Part shown: piece by piece, positions 7,929 to 17,463 of the stretch
Layout: each line of letters starts with the position of its first letter
Position numbering within the stretch: the first letter of the stretch is position 1
NCBI RefSeq assembly: GCF_001886715.1
Contig: NZ_CP018082.1
Location: 2,170,001 to 2,234,000, forward strand
Source of the DNA: Nocardia mangyaensis
GTDB taxonomy: Bacteria > Actinomycetota > Actinomycetes > Mycobacteriales > Mycobacteriaceae
Direction of reading: 5' to 3'
Length of the DNA: 64,000 bases
Position numbers and translations under genes: made by a program
The notes under the pieces: generated by a model
Told to the model about the DNA's origin: nothing
Databases searched by the model: none
The model's input: only the letters and a program-made list of their open reading frames with translations

Positions 7929-8779
7929 GCGCCCGGCTTCTCGCTGATGAAGATCGCGGTGCCGGGGAAGATCTGCCCGCGCAGCGGCGACCACTGGCCC
8001 CACTCGCGGTCCAGCCACTCCGGCCAGTCGGGTTCGACGATGTCGACCAGGATCAGACCGGCGCCGACGATCTCGCGCACCCGGTCGCCCATCGTGCGAT
8101 GGTGCTCGGCGTAGGTGGGCACGCCGTCGCCGTCGACCTCTACATAGGGGGTGCGATCGAAATAGGGAATCTGCGCGACGAGGCCCTTCTCGCCCGGATC
8201 GTCGGGGAAGATCCAGCGCATCGGGTGGTTGACCGAGAACACCCAGCGCCCGCCCGGCCGCAGCACCCGCGCCACCTCGCGCATCACCAGCGCCGAATCG
8301 GCGACGAACGGAACACCACCGAAGGCCGAACACGCCAGATCGAACGAGGCGTCGGCGAACGGCAGTGCCTCGGCGCCGGCCTGCACCAGCGGGACCCGAG
8401 GTCCAGCCTGATCCATCGCGGCGACACCGCGCTCGAGCATGCCCATCGAGACATCGAGGCCCACCGGACGCGCGCCCTGCCCGGCCAGCCACCGCGAACA
8501 CGGCGCCGAACCGCAGCCGATCTCGAGCACCGACTTGCCGGTCACGTCACCGAGAAAGCCCATGTCACCCTCGTGTAAGCCCTCTGGACACCACACGAAC
8601 TCGCCGCCGGGGGAGTCCACGCCGAGGAAATCGGCGTGGGTCTGGTGATACTGCTCGGCGTCGGCGTCCCACCAGCGCCGGTTGGCGCGCTCGCTGTCGC
8701 GCGAGTCGATCTTGGTTCGGGTGGTCGCTGAGGTTCCCAGCAGCGCGTTGGCCTGCGCGTGGCGTTCGTCGTCGGACAC
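7925..8779 (-). CDS. SAM-dependent class I methyltransferase
   Basis: Product of 284 residues from a GTG at 8779, with a TACCCT -10 element 7 nt upstream (8787-8792 on the reverse strand), which indicates a leaderless transcript. The Rossmann methyltransferase core contains motif I GKSVLEIGCGSAPCSRWLAG, the post-I acidic residue (GLDVSMGMLERG), motif II ASFDLACSAFGGVPFV and VARVLRPGGRWVFSVNHP. The N-terminal RRWWDADAEQYHQTHADFLG is a common cap in actinobacterial small-molecule methyltransferases. Substrate unknown. The open frame extends further upstream only as the reverse shadow of rpsA. Confidence 0.9.
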   Translation of the reverse strand: MSDDERHAQANALLGTSATTRTKIDSRDSERANRRWWDADAEQYHQTHADFLGVDSPGGEFVWCPEGLHEGDMGFLGDVTGKSVLEIGCGSAPCSRWLAGQGARPVGLDVSMGMLERGVAAMDQAGPRVPLVQAGAEALPFADASFDLACSAFGGVPFVADSALVMREVARVLRPGGRWVFSVNHPMRWIFPDDPGEKGLVAQIPYFDRTPYVEVDGDGVPTYAEHHRTMGDRVREIVGAGLILVDIVEPDWPEWLDREWGQWSPLRGQIFPGTAIFISEKPGA

Positions 8780-9064
8780 GCCGATCAGGGTATCGGCGTG
8801 GCGCGGGGGGTGGTTTGCCCGGCTCGGAGGGGTTCGCGTACGCTGAGGCACGCGAGTGTCTTTCGAGGAACACTGTGCGCCGGGGTTGAATGCGTACGGT
8901 ATCCGATGACGGAGTCGCCCGTGCTGAGTTCGATCACCAGCAAGTGTGGCGGTCCGTGCGATACTTTCCCGGTATCCTTCGTCGCCTCGTCGCGGTGATC
9001 TCGCAGCGTACCGAAAGTTCCAATGTCCGCAACCGACCACAATCCGTCCGGAGCAAACCCACAT

Positions 9065-10537
9065 ATGCCCACCACCGTCACCTCGCCGCAGGTAGCCGTC
9101 AATGACATCGGCTCCGCCGAGGATTTCCTCGCCGCCATCGACGCCACGATCAAGTACTTCAACGATGGCGACATCGTCGAGGGAACCATTGTCAAGGTCG
9201 ATCGTGACGAGGTTCTGCTCGACATCGGTTACAAGACCGAAGGCGTCATCCCCTCCCGTGAGCTCTCCATCAAGCACGATGTCGACCCCAACGAGGTCGT
9301 TTCCGTGGGCGATGAGGTCGAGGCCCTGGTTCTCACCAAGGAGGACAAGGAAGGCCGCCTGATCCTGTCGAAGAAGCGGGCGCAGTACGAGCGCGCGTGG
9401 GGCACGATCGAGGAGCTCAAGGAGAAGGACGAGGCTGTCAAGGGCACCGTCATCGAGGTCGTCAAGGGCGGCCTGATCCTCGACATCGGCCTCCGTGGCT
9501 TCCTGCCCGCCTCGCTCGTCGAGATGCGTCGTGTCCGCGACCTCCAGCCGTACGTCGGCAAGGAGATCGAGGCCAAGATCATCGAGCTCGACAAGAACCG
9601 CAACAACGTGGTTCTGTCGCGCCGCGCCTGGCTCGAGCAGACCCAGTCCGAGGTTCGTTCCGAATTCCTGCACCAGCTGCAGAAGGGCCAGGTCCGCAAG
9701 GGTGTGGTCTCCTCGATCGTCAACTTCGGTGCCTTCGTGGACCTGGGTGGCGTCGACGGCCTGGTGCACGTCTCCGAACTGTCATGGAAGCACATCGACC
9801 ACCCGTCCGAGGTCGTCGAGGTCGGCAACGAGGTCACCGTCGAGGTTCTCGACGTCGATCTGGACCGCGAGCGCGTCTCCCTCTCGCTCAAGGCGACCCA
9901 GGAAGACCCGTGGCGTCAGTTCGCCCGGACCCACGCCATCGGCCAGATCGTGCCCGGCAAGGTCACCAAGCTGGTTCCCTTCGGTGCCTTCGTGCGCGTC
10001 GAAGAGGGCATCGAGGGCCTGGTGCACATCTCCGAGCTGGCCGAGCGCCACGTGGAGGTCCCGGACCAGGTCGTGGCCGTCGGCGACGACGCGATGGTCA
10101 AGGTCATCGACATCGACCTGGAGCGTCGCCGGATCTCGCTGTCGCTGAAGCAGGCGAACGAGGATTACCACGCCGAGTTCGACCCGTCGAAGTACGGCAT
10201 GGCCGACAGCTACGACGATGCGGGCAACTACATCTTCCCCGAGGGCTTCGATCCCGAGACCAACGAATGGCTCGAGGGTTCGGACAAGGTCCGCGAAGAG
10301 TGGGAAGGCCGCTACGCCGAGGCAGAGCGTCGCCACAAGATGCACACTGCGCAGATGGAGAAGATGGCGGCCGACGCTGCGGCCGAGGCCGCCAACGGCG
10401 GGCCCGCGGCGGGCAACTACTCCTCCGAGAGTGGCGCTCCGCAGGCCTCGACCGGTCCGGCCGAGACCACCGGCGGCTCGCTCGCCAGCGACGCCCAGCT
10501 CGCGGCTCTGCGGGAGAAGCTCTCCGGCAACGCCTGA
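9065..10537 (+). CDS. rpsA: 30S ribosomal protein S1
   Basis: Product of 490 residues from the ATG at 9065 (MPTTVTSPQVAVNDIGSAED), matching the usual mycobacterial start; an in-frame ATG at 9023 would add 14 residues. Four S1/OB-fold RNA-binding repeats are visible from residues ~37 to ~365, for example GDIVEGTIVKVDRDEVLLDI, KGVVSSIVNFGAFVDLGGVD and GKVTKLVPFGAFVRVEEGIE. The acidic C-terminal tail ends SLASDAQLAALREKLSGNA. S1 binds mRNA on the 30S subunit; in mycobacteria this protein has also been discussed as a pyrazinoic-acid-related target. A strong terminator follows. Confidence 0.98.
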   Translation: MPTTVTSPQVAVNDIGSAEDFLAAIDATIKYFNDGDIVEGTIVKVDRDEVLLDIGYKTEGVIPSRELSIKHDVDPNEVVSVGDEVEALVLTKEDKEGRLILSKKRAQYERAWGTIEELKEKDEAVKGTVIEVVKGGLILDIGLRGFLPASLVEMRRVRDLQPYVGKEIEAKIIELDKNRNNVVLSRRAWLEQTQSEVRSEFLHQLQKGQVRKGVVSSIVNFGAFVDLGGVDGLVHVSELSWKHIDHPSEVVEVGNEVTVEVLDVDLDRERVSLSLKATQEDPWRQFARTHAIGQIVPGKVTKLVPFGAFVRVEEGIEGLVHISELAERHVEVPDQVVAVGDDAMVKVIDIDLERRRISLSLKQANEDYHAEFDPSKYGMADSYDDAGNYIFPEGFDPETNEWLEGSDKVREEWEGRYAEAERRHKMHTAQMEKMAADAAAEAANGGPAAGNYSSESGAPQASTGPAETTGGSLASDAQLAALREKLSGNA

Positions 10538-10555
10538 TTCGGGTAACGAAGTTCC

Positions 10556-10596
10556 GAAGGCCCCGGTCCCTATGGACCGGGGCCTTCGGCCTTTTT
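10556..10596 (+). terminator. Intrinsic terminator of rpsA
   Basis: Perfect 14-bp stem GAAGGCCCCGGTCC / GGACCGGGGCCTTC with a 4-nt loop (CTAT), followed by a run of five T at 10592-10596, 18 nt after the rpsA stop. Confidence 0.92.
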
Positions 10597-10634
10597 CGGG
10601 AGTGGTGGGCACCGCCGCACACGGACAGGGCGCT

Positions 10635-10660
10635 ACCGGGCCGAGGATTGTCGGCCCGGT
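10635..10660 (-). terminator. Hairpin downstream of small reverse-strand gene
   Basis: Perfect inverted repeat ACCGGGCCGA-N6-TCGGCCCGGT located 32 bp past the stop of the reverse-strand 70-aa gene. It lacks a clear T-run, so it may act as a transcript-end stabiliser. Confidence 0.5.
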
Positions 10661-10691
10661 GCGCACATCGGGTTCGGGGGGAGTGGGGCGA

Positions 10692-10904
10692 TCAGTTCGC
10701 GGCGGCGGGGACCCAGTAGGTCGAGGACATGCCGGTGCGCTTGCGCATCGCGGCGAAGCTGTGCCGGGCCGGGGACAGCAGGGCGGTGAACCAGGATCGA
10801 CGGTATTCGGCGAGAGTCGCTGCGACGGCGGGGAATTCGGTGCAGTGCACACCACCGGGCATCCCGAGGCGGTGGCGAGCCGTCCGGTGATCTCTGGTAC
10901 TCAT
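10692..10904 (-). CDS. Small hypothetical protein
   Basis: Product of 70 residues. The ATG at 10904 is preferred over the one at 10910 because GAAGG (10911-10915, reverse) then sits 6 nt upstream. The protein is basic, with a core EYRRSWFTALLSPARHSFAA and a C-terminus RTGMSSTYWVPAAAN. No domain recognised. Position between rpsA and coaE, with its own ribosome-binding site and a hairpin downstream, supports a real gene; the overlapping forward frame is a continuation of an rpsA shadow. Confidence 0.6.
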   Translation of the reverse strand: MSTRDHRTARHRLGMPGGVHCTEFPAVAATLAEYRRSWFTALLSPARHSFAAMRKRTGMSSTYWVPAAAN

Positions 10905-11053
10905 GCTCATCCTTCGGTAGTCGTGCTGGCCTTCTCGCCGTGGGGGAACATTAGTCGACGCGACTCGCCCGAGGCCGGATTGTGTGGTGGTCCACCCTTG
11001 GGCGTGTCGGAAAGATGTCGCCGTGGTGCCGGGCGGGATGCGAGACTGGGCCC

Positions 11054-12259
11054 ATGTTGCGGATCGGCCTCACCGGAGGCATGGGAGCGGGAAAGTCCAC
11101 AGTGGCGCGCAGCCTCGTCGAGCTGGGGGCGGTGCTGATCGACTCCGATGTGATCGCCCGTGAGGTCGTCGCGCCCGGTACACCGGGTCTGGCCGCGCTG
11201 GTCGAGGCGTTCGGTACGCAGATCCTCGCCGAGGACGGCAGCCTGGATCGCCCCGCGCTGGCCGCGGTGGCCTTCGCCGACGACGAGGCGCGCGGCACGC
11301 TCAACGCGATCACCCATCCACTGGTCGGCGCCCGCACGACCGAGCTGATCGGCGCCGCCGCCCCGGACGCGATCGTGGTGCAGGACATTCCGCTGCTCGT
11401 CGAGAACGGGCTCGCCCCGCTGATGCAGCTCGTCGTGGTGGTCGGCGCCGAGGAGCAGACGCGGCTACGGCGGCTGGTGGAGCAGCGCGGTGTCGCCGAG
11501 GCCGATGCCAAGGCCAGGATCGCCGCGCAGGCCACCGACGAGCAGCGCCGCGCGGTCGCCGATGTCTGGTTGGACAACAATGGGGCCCCCGGCGAGGTCG
11601 AGGAGCGGGTGCGCGCGCTGTGGGAGCAGCGGATCGTCCCGTTCGAGCGCAACGCGCGCGAGGGCGTCCGCGCGCGGGCCGATTACCGGCTGGTGCCGCA
11701 CGAGCACGAGTGGGCGGTGCAGGCGCGCCGGATCATCGCCCGGTTGCACCTGGCCTGTGGTGCCGCGGCGGTGCGCATCGACCATGTCGGGTCGACCGCG
11801 GTGAGCGGCTTGCCCGCCAAGGACGTCCTCGACATCCAGGTGACGGTCGCCGATCTGGCGACGGCCGAATCGCTCGCGGATCCGTTGGCCGCGGCCGGAT
11901 TTCCGGTGGCGCCCGGGATCACCCACGACAATCCGAAGCCGACCGCGGCCGATCCCGCGGGCACCGACCTCGCGCTGTGGGGAAAACGCCTGCACGGCAA
12001 CGCTGATCCGGCACGTCCGGCGAATATCCATCTGCGCGTGCAGGGCTCGCCCGGCCAGCGCTTCGCACTCGACCTGCGCGACTGGTTGCGGTCCGAGGAG
12101 GGCGCCCGCGCGGAGTACCTGGCGGTCAAGCGCGAGGCCGAGCGGGCCGCCGCCGACAAGGCCGAGGAGGCAGCCGGCGCGGCCTACTACGCGGTGAAGG
12201 AACCGTGGTTCGACGCGGTCCATCCGCGGGTCACCGAGTGGGCCCGCGCCCGCGCATGA
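11054..12259 (+). CDS. coaE: Dephospho-CoA kinase fused to a GrpB (UPF0157) domain
   Basis: Product of 401 residues, twice the length of a single-domain CoaE. Residues 1-200 are the kinase, which phosphorylates dephospho-CoA to CoA in the last step of CoA synthesis: P-loop [17 protein letters not shown], the DSDVIARE substrate segment and the lid region. Residues ~205-390 are a GrpB/UPF0157 nucleotidyltransferase-like domain ([25 protein letters not shown], with the HVGST and DIQ signature). The same fusion is known in mycobacterial CoaE. The role of the GrpB domain in these proteins is, as far as I know, not settled. Confidence 0.95.
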   Translation: MLRIGLTGGMGAGKSTVARSLVELGAVLIDSDVIAREVVAPGTPGLAALVEAFGTQILAEDGSLDRPALAAVAFADDEARGTLNAITHPLVGARTTELIGAAAPDAIVVQDIPLLVENGLAPLMQLVVVVGAEEQTRLRRLVEQRGVAEADAKARIAAQATDEQRRAVADVWLDNNGAPGEVEERVRALWEQRIVPFERNAREGVRARADYRLVPHEHEWAVQARRIIARLHLACGAAAVRIDHVGSTAVSGLPAKDVLDIQVTVADLATAESLADPLAAAGFPVAPGITHDNPKPTAADPAGTDLALWGKRLHGNADPARPANIHLRVQGSPGQRFALDLRDWLRSEEGARAEYLAVKREAERAAADKAEEAAGAAYYAVKEPWFDAVHPRVTEWARARA

Positions 12260-12336
12260 CCCTGATGCAAATCTGTTAAACATCAATGTTTCGGAAATTG
12301 GCCGAGCGGTGCTTCGCGCTGGGTACATTGTGGCGG

Positions 12337-12352
12337 GTCACCACAAGGTGAC
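12337..12352. promoter_or_regulatory. Inverted repeat in the 5' region of the secreted-protein gene
   Basis: GTCACC-ACAA-GGTGAC, a perfect 6-bp inverted repeat, lies about 30 nt before the ATG and just downstream of a possible -10 (TACATT, 12324-12329). It could be an operator or a leader hairpin. Confidence 0.4.
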
Positions 12353-12379
12353 TCGATTCACAGGGAAGTTGTAGCGCGT

Positions 12380-12811
12380 ATGACAACACATCACCGTCAG
12401 TTCGGCCGTGCGGGCTTCGGCATCACCGCATTCGGCGCCATCGCCGCCAGTCTCGTGCTGGCTGCCCCGCAGGCCTCGGCCTGGGTCGGAAACCTCACTG
12501 TCTCCGGCACCGATCACAAAGTCGGCTGCAGCTACAAGCTGACCGCCAGCGTCGAGGTCGACCGGCTGACCTCGGTGAAGTTCACCGACAACGGCAAGGA
12601 CATCCCGGGCAGCCCGGTCTCGCCCTCACTGCTGTCGGGCACGGTGAGTATCGACTGGAAGCCGACCACCGCGGGCCAGCACAAGCTCGAGGCGCGCCAG
12701 CTGCTGATCAGCGACTCGATCACGGTCACCGTGGCCGAGGGCAGCAGCTCCGGCAGTGCGTCCTGCGGCGGCGGTCTCGGCGGGCTGATCCCCAGCCTCT
12801 CGGCGGGCTGA
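12380..12811 (+). CDS. Secreted Ig-like domain protein
   Basis: Product of 143 residues. A signal peptide covers residues 1-34, with a hydrophobic core FGAIAASLVLAAPQASA and a likely AXA cleavage. The mature part is a single beta-sandwich of Ig-like character (NLTVSGTDHKVGCSYKLTAS, then TVSIDWKPTTAGQHKLEARQ) with cysteines in GCSYK and SASCGGG that may pair. The C-terminus is Gly/Ser-rich. Such small exported Ig-like proteins are frequent in Nocardia and relatives; their role is unknown. Confidence 0.83.
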   Translation: MTTHHRQFGRAGFGITAFGAIAASLVLAAPQASAWVGNLTVSGTDHKVGCSYKLTASVEVDRLTSVKFTDNGKDIPGSPVSPSLLSGTVSIDWKPTTAGQHKLEARQLLISDSITVTVAEGSSSGSASCGGGLGGLIPSLSAG

Positions 12812-12834
12812 TCCGCCTCGCGCGACACCACCGA

Positions 12835-12869
12835 TGACCGCCCGTCCCCGATTGCGGGCCGGGCGGTCA
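12835..12869. terminator. Hairpin between convergent genes
   Basis: Stem TGACCGCCC / GGGCGGTCA separated by 17 nt, between the secreted-protein stop (12811) and the end of the reverse DUF402 gene (12877). It probably serves both strands. Confidence 0.6.
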
Positions 12870-12876
12870 CGTCGTT

Positions 12877-13401
12877 TCAGCGCCAGGTCAGCGTCATGCC
12901 GAGGGTCGCCAGCCAAGCCTCGATGGCGTAGCCGTTGGCGGCGATCCCGTCGATCGCGGCGGTGGCGTGCTCGATGGCGCCCTGCGCCTGCGCGGCGTCG
13001 ATCAGTCCGTCGGCGTGGGCGAGGAGCAGTTCGTCGACGTCGACCAGGCGCACGTCACGCCCTGTGCGCACCAGCAGGTCGAGGTAGTGGTCGATCGAGC
13101 GCCACAGCGTGGCGGATTGCCTGGTGAATTCGCCGATGTCGACATAGATGTCCTGCCACCGGTCGACGCCGGGATTGTGATGGAACCTCGTCACCCGCAG
13201 CGACACCTCGGGCAGCACCCACGATTCCAGGTAGTGGAAGTTCGGATGATCGGACCGGCGGGCCATGTACAGCCCCCACGGCTGCTCCCGGTAGACCTCC
13301 ACCGGCCGCACGAATCCCTTCGGATCGGTGTTCGTTCGCGCCGCGATGTCGAAGAACTCGACTTTGGGTGGGTGCACGTGCACGGTGGATGCCTGGGTCA
13401 T
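12877..13401 (-). CDS. DUF402 domain-containing protein
   Basis: Product of 174 residues from the ATG at 13401. A TAGATT -10 element (13410-13415, reverse) ends 8 nt upstream, so it is probably leaderless. The DUF402 fold is recognisable from YLESWVLPEVSLRVTRFHHN and DIYVDIGEFTRQSATLWRSI, followed by VDVDELLLAHADGLIDAAQA. Family members include nucleoside-diphosphate phosphatases and FomD-like phosphoesterases that use paired carboxylates and divalent metal; the activity here is unproven. It is divergent from uvrB with an 87-bp gap. Confidence 0.82.
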   Translation of the reverse strand: MTQASTVHVHPPKVEFFDIAARTNTDPKGFVRPVEVYREQPWGLYMARRSDHPNFHYLESWVLPEVSLRVTRFHHNPGVDRWQDIYVDIGEFTRQSATLWRSIDHYLDLLVRTGRDVRLVDVDELLLAHADGLIDAAQAQGAIEHATAAIDGIAANGYAIEAWLATLGMTLTWR

Positions 13402-13476
13402 AGCCGCAGAATCTACCGTCGCCGAGGTGTGATCGCCCGGTCGTGCCGAGGTGGCGAACCTGTCGGTGGGGCGGCC

Positions 13477-13482
13477 TAGTCT
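13477..13482 (+). promoter_or_regulatory. -10 element of leaderless uvrB
   Basis: TAGTCT ends 6 nt before the uvrB ATG at 13489, and no Shine-Dalgarno sequence is present. This spacing puts the transcription start at or next to the ATG. Confidence 0.6.
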
Positions 13483-13488
13483 GGGTTC

Positions 13489-15672
13489 ATGGCATTCGCA
13501 ACCGAGATCCCGGCCGAAGGGTACGAGGAGCGGGGCAGCACCCCGCTGGCTCATTCCGAACATCGTCCGGTCGGCACCATCGCGCGCGCCGGTGGTCGGT
13601 TCGAGGTGGTCAGCGAGCATTCACCGGCCGGTGATCAGCCCGCGGCGATCGCCGAGCTGGAGCGCCGGATCACCGCGGGCGAGAAGGACGTGGTCCTGCT
13701 CGGTGCCACCGGTACCGGTAAATCGGCGACCACGGCCTGGTTGATCGAGAAGCTGCAGCGGCCCACCTTGGTGATGGCGCCGAACAAGACCCTCGCCGCC
13801 CAGCTGGCCAACGAGCTGCGCGAGATGCTCCCGCACAACGCGGTCGAGTACTTCGTCTCGTACTACGACTACTACCAGCCCGAGGCCTACATCGCCCAGA
13901 CCGATACCTACATCGAGAAGGACAGCTCGATCAACGACGATGTCGAGCGCCTGCGGCACTCGGCGACGTCGAGCCTGCTCTCGCGTCGCGATGTGGTGGT
14001 GGTCGCGTCGGTCTCGTGTATCTACGGCCTCGGCACACCGCAGTCGTACCTGGATCGCTCGGTGCAGCTCGAGGTCGGCACCCAGATCGACCGCGACGCG
14101 CTGCTGCGCCTGCTCGTCGACGTGCAGTACACCCGCAACGACATGGCCTTCACCCGCGGGTCGTTCCGGGTGCGCGGCGACACCGTCGAGATCATCCCGT
14201 CCTACGAGGAACTCGCGGTCCGCATCGAGTTCTTCGGCGACGAGATCGAGGAGCTCTACTACCTGCACCCGCTCACCGGTGACGTGGTGCGCAAGGTCGA
14301 TTCGCTGCGCATCTTCCCGGCCACCCACTACGTGGCGGGCCCGGAGCGGATGGAACGCGCGGTCACCGACATCGAAGCCGAATTGGCCTCCCGCCTGGCC
14401 GAACTGGAACGCCAGGGCAAACTGCTCGAGGCGCAGCGGTTGCGTATGCGCACCGAGTACGACCTGGAGATGATCCGCCAGGTCGGATTCTGCTCCGGTA
14501 TCGAGAACTACTCGCGCCACATCGACGGTCGCCCCGCCGGCTCGGCGCCGGCCACCCTGCTCGACTACTTCCCCGACGACTTCCTGCTGGTGATCGACGA
14601 ATCGCACGTCACCGTGCCGCAGATCGGCGGTATGTACGAGGGTGACATGTCGCGTAAGCGCAATCTGGTCGAGTTCGGCTTCCGGCTGCCGTCGGCGGTG
14701 GACAACCGCCCGCTGACCTGGGAGGAGTTCGCCGACCGGATCGGCCAGGCGGTGTACCTGTCGGCCACGCCGGGTCCATACGAGCTGGGTCAGGTCGGCG
14801 GTGAGGTGGTCGAGCAGGTGATCCGGCCGACCGGCCTGGTCGACCCGCAGGTCGTGGTGAAGCCGACCAAGGGCCAGATCGACGATCTGGTGCACGAGAT
14901 CCGCGGGCGCACCGATCGTGACGAGCGCGTCTTGGTCACCACGCTGACCAAGAAGATGGCCGAGGACCTCACCGACTATCTGCTCGGCCTCGGGGTGCGG
15001 GTGCGCTACCTGCATTCGGAGATCGACACGCTGCGCCGGGTGGAACTGCTGCGGCAGCTGCGCCTGGGCGACTACGACGTCCTCGTAGGCATCAACCTGC
15101 TGCGCGAGGGCCTCGACCTGCCCGAGGTATCGTTGGTGGCGATCCTCGACGCCGACAAGGAAGGCTTCCTGCGGTCGAGCACCAGTCTCATCCAGACCAT
15201 CGGCCGCGCGGCGCGCAACGTCTCCGGCGAAGTGCACATGTACGCCGACAAGATCACCGACTCGATGCGCCACGCCATCGACGAGACCGATCGCCGCCGT
15301 GCCAAGCAGGTCGCCTACAACGAGGCCAACGGCATCGACCCGCAGCCACTGCGCAAGAAGATCGCCGACATCCTCGACCAGGTGTATCTGGAGGCCGACG
15401 ACGAAGTCGCCGTCGGTGGCTCGGGCCGCAATGTCAGCCGCGGCCGCCGCGCCCAGGGTGAGCCCGGCCGCGCGGTGAGCGCGGGCATCTACGCCGAACG
15501 CGACGTGAAGTCCATGCCGCGCGCCGAACTCGCCGACCTGGTCAAAGAACTCACCGCCCAGATGATGAACGCGGCCCGCGAACTGCAATTCGAGCTCGCA
15601 GGCCGCCTCCGCGACGAGATCGCCGACCTCAAGAAGGAACTCCGCGGCATGGACGCCGCCGGGCTGAGCTGA
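13489..15672 (+). CDS. uvrB: Excinuclease ABC subunit B
   Basis: Product of 727 residues. UvrB is the damage-verifying helicase-like subunit of nucleotide excision repair, loaded by UvrA and then joined by UvrC. Visible: Walker [18 protein letters not shown], the damage-probing beta-hairpin with [24 protein letters not shown]-like box VIDESHVT, motif [12 protein letters not shown], and the C-terminal UVR domain ([20 protein letters not shown]). The N-terminus carries ~40 extra residues before [20 protein letters not shown], as in mycobacterial UvrB. The leaderless promoter sits in the divergent gap with the DUF402 gene. uvrA lies 11.6 kb downstream. Confidence 0.98.
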   Translation: MAFATEIPAEGYEERGSTPLAHSEHRPVGTIARAGGRFEVVSEHSPAGDQPAAIAELERRITAGEKDVVLLGATGTGKSATTAWLIEKLQRPTLVMAPNKTLAAQLANELREMLPHNAVEYFVSYYDYYQPEAYIAQTDTYIEKDSSINDDVERLRHSATSSLLSRRDVVVVASVSCIYGLGTPQSYLDRSVQLEVGTQIDRDALLRLLVDVQYTRNDMAFTRGSFRVRGDTVEIIPSYEELAVRIEFFGDEIEELYYLHPLTGDVVRKVDSLRIFPATHYVAGPERMERAVTDIEAELASRLAELERQGKLLEAQRLRMRTEYDLEMIRQVGFCSGIENYSRHIDGRPAGSAPATLLDYFPDDFLLVIDESHVTVPQIGGMYEGDMSRKRNLVEFGFRLPSAVDNRPLTWEEFADRIGQAVYLSATPGPYELGQVGGEVVEQVIRPTGLVDPQVVVKPTKGQIDDLVHEIRGRTDRDERVLVTTLTKKMAEDLTDYLLGLGVRVRYLHSEIDTLRRVELLRQLRLGDYDVLVGINLLREGLDLPEVSLVAILDADKEGFLRSSTSLIQTIGRAARNVSGEVHMYADKITDSMRHAIDETDRRRAKQVAYNEANGIDPQPLRKKIADILDQVYLEADDEVAVGGSGRNVSRGRRAQGEPGRAVSAGIYAERDVKSMPRAELADLVKELTAQMMNAARELQFELAGRLRDEIADLKKELRGMDAAGLS

Positions 15673-15716
15673 TTGGCCATGACACTGACAACCCGACCGC
15701 CACGGGTTTGCGGCCG

Positions 15717-15777
15717 CCTCGCACCCGAGGGGCGAGACGGAACGCCGAAGGCGCAGTATCGCCCCTCGGGTGCGAGG
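15717..15777. repeat. 19-bp perfect inverted repeat downstream of uvrB
   Basis: Arms at 15717-15735 and 15759-15777 are perfectly complementary over 19 bp, with a 23-nt loop. No T-run follows. It lies between uvrB and the convergent glyoxalase gene and may terminate both or stabilise the uvrB mRNA. Confidence 0.75.
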
Positions 15778-15816
15778 CTCACAGGGCCGAAAACCCCGCG
15801 GCGCCAGCCGCCGAAA

Positions 15817-16281
15817 TCACTGTGTCCGCATCCACTCGGCGACGCGGCGGTCGGCTTCGTCGCGGGAGACGTCCTCGACGCGGGTCATCACGGCCCAGCG
15901 GTGGCCGAACGGGTCGATCACCACGCCGTAGCGGTCGCCGGTGACGAAGGTCTGTGGCTGCTCGGCGCTGCGGGCACCATGGGCGATCGCGCGGGCGATC
16001 GCCGCGTCGACATCGGGGCAGTAGTGCACGATCGAGGTGTGCACCCAGTTCTCGGGGGCTCGAACGTTGTTGTCGGGGATCGGCATTCCGAGCTGCAGGG
16101 TGGAGTCGCCGATGAGCAGTTCGGCGTGCGCGGGCTGCCCGTCGGGCAGGTCGGCGCGGCTGAGCAGCTTCGCGCCGAAGACCGCGGTGTAGAAGTCGAT
16201 GGCGGCGTTGCCGTCGGGCACGGCGAGGAAACAGGTGATGGAGTGGTAACCCTCGGGAACGGGTGCTACGGAATCGGTCAT
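15817..16281 (-). CDS. VOC/glyoxalase-bleomycin resistance family protein (PhnB-like)
   Basis: Product of 154 residues. Two beta-alpha-beta-beta-beta modules are visible: YHSITCFLAVPDGNAAIDFY plus TAVFGAKLLSRADLP, then WVHTSIVHYCPDVDAAIARA ending FGHRWAVMTRVEDVS. The pattern fits the PhnB-like vicinal-oxygen-chelate family. The metal-ligand positions are not fully conserved as in true glyoxalase I, so substrate and activity cannot be assigned. It is divergent from an AraC-type regulator (70-bp gap), which may control it. Confidence 0.85.
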   Translation of the reverse strand: MTDSVAPVPEGYHSITCFLAVPDGNAAIDFYTAVFGAKLLSRADLPDGQPAHAELLIGDSTLQLGMPIPDNNVRAPENWVHTSIVHYCPDVDAAIARAIAHGARSAEQPQTFVTGDRYGVVIDPFGHRWAVMTRVEDVSRDEADRRVAEWMRTQ

Positions 16282-16351
16282 GTGTTCGATCCTGCTCGGC
16301 CCGGGTCGGCCGGTCTTGTAAGAACGCGACAGTTCGGCGGATCGGAGGGCC

Positions 16352-17176
16352 GTGGTCGCGCCCGATGACTCACCGGATCCCGGTGACGTGAAAGGCATTC
16401 TGCATCCGGGCGAGCAGGCCAGGCACCGCACCCTGAACCGGCTGCCGGTCGGGCCCGCGCTGGCCGAGTTCGCCGATTGGTACTGGGTCGTGCGCTGGGA
16501 CCTGCGCGGCAGGTCCGCCTATCGGGCCGAGGTCCTGTCGTTTCCCTGCGTGAATCTCACCTTCGAGCGCAGCACCCTGCGCACCGGCGGATTCGTCAAC
16601 GGCGTGTGCACGACGAAGTACGTGCGCGAGCTCAGCGACGAGGGGGAGACCTTCGGCATCCGGTTCAGCCCCGGTGGATTCGGTGCGTTCACCGGCGCCG
16701 ACGTGGCCGCCCTGCGCGACGATTCGGCCCCGTTGACCCAGCTGCTGCCCGCCGCCGCGGGGCTCGCCGAGCGCGTCCTGGCCGAACCCTCCGATGATCG
16801 CCGCCGGGTGCTGGTGGAGTCCTTCTTCGCCGGACGGGACCGCGGTCACGACCCGCGGTACGCGCTGGTGGCCGCGATCGTGCGCGCGATGTCCGAGGAC
16901 GCGAACCTGACCAGGGTCGATCAGGTCACCGACCGGTTCGCGATTCCCATCCGCACCCTGCAGCGCCTGTTCCGCCGCTACGTGGGCGCCGGGCCGAAAT
17001 GGGTGCTGTGCCGGTTTCGGTTGCAGGACGCCGCCGACCGGCTCGCCCACGGCGACGCACCGGATCTGGCCGTACTCGCCGCCGATCTCGGCTATTTCGA
17101 CCAGGCGCATTTCTGCCGCGAGTTCGTCGCCGAAATCGGGATGTCGCCGACCGAATACGCTCGCCGGTCGCGATGA
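16352..17176 (+). CDS. AraC family transcriptional regulator
   Basis: Product of 274 residues from a GTG preceded by CGGAGGG. The N-terminal ~150 residues form a DUF6597-type sensor (LAEFADWYWVVRWDLRGRSA, then ETFGIRFSPGGFGAFTGADV). The C-terminal AraC helix-turn-helix pair spans residues ~175-270, including IPIRTLQRLFRRYVGAGPKW and ADLGYFDQAHFCREFVAEIG, the second being the classic AraC signature. It is divergent from the glyoxalase-like gene, the most likely target. Effector unknown. Confidence 0.9.
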   Translation: MVAPDDSPDPGDVKGILHPGEQARHRTLNRLPVGPALAEFADWYWVVRWDLRGRSAYRAEVLSFPCVNLTFERSTLRTGGFVNGVCTTKYVRELSDEGETFGIRFSPGGFGAFTGADVAALRDDSAPLTQLLPAAAGLAERVLAEPSDDRRRVLVESFFAGRDRGHDPRYALVAAIVRAMSEDANLTRVDQVTDRFAIPIRTLQRLFRRYVGAGPKWVLCRFRLQDAADRLAHGDAPDLAVLAADLGYFDQAHFCREFVAEIGMSPTEYARRSR

Positions 17177-17463
17177 CCGCCATCGACCCGGAATTGTGAC
17201 GAAAATCCCAGCCACACAGCGGCATTGATTGTGTTGTGATAGGACACAGTCGTCATCGACGCTCGGCCCGATCGCCCCAGGTGGACTTGTGTCGGTGTCG
17301 TGCCGCCCACGGTCGGCGGGGCAATTCCCGCCAACACTCCCGGTGTGATCTGTTGCGATTTCTGATAAATCGGCCTGTTTTGGCGTTAGGGTCGACCCAA
17401 TTGCCGCGCTGACGCTCGATTCCCGGGTGGCTCGGTGCTGGCACCGACCAAGTTGGAGGAGAG
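17177..17463. promoter_or_regulatory. 5' region of universal stress gene with inverted repeats
   Basis: No gene is supported in these 287 nt. They contain CGATTT-CTGAT-AAATCG (17356-17372) and the palindrome GGGTCGACCC (17389-17398). The region ends in a strong GGAGGAGAG ribosome-binding site. I compared it with the DosR box and found no good match. Confidence 0.4.

Noticed and set aside
8780..9769. Upstream extension of the methyltransferase frame to 9769
   Set aside because: It overlaps rpsA in antisense and carries no methyltransferase sequence; the GTG at 8779 with a -10 element explains the start.
13621..15588. 655-residue reverse-strand open frame opposite uvrB
   Set aside because: Long antisense frames are expected in GC-rich genes; the composition (His/Gln/Arg/Val-rich, no domains) is that of a shadow, and uvrB on the other strand is certain.
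17177..17463. DosR box upstream of the universal stress gene
   Set aside because: Usp genes are often in the DosR regulon, but the best palindrome (GGGTCGACCC) lacks the GGGACT core and spacing.
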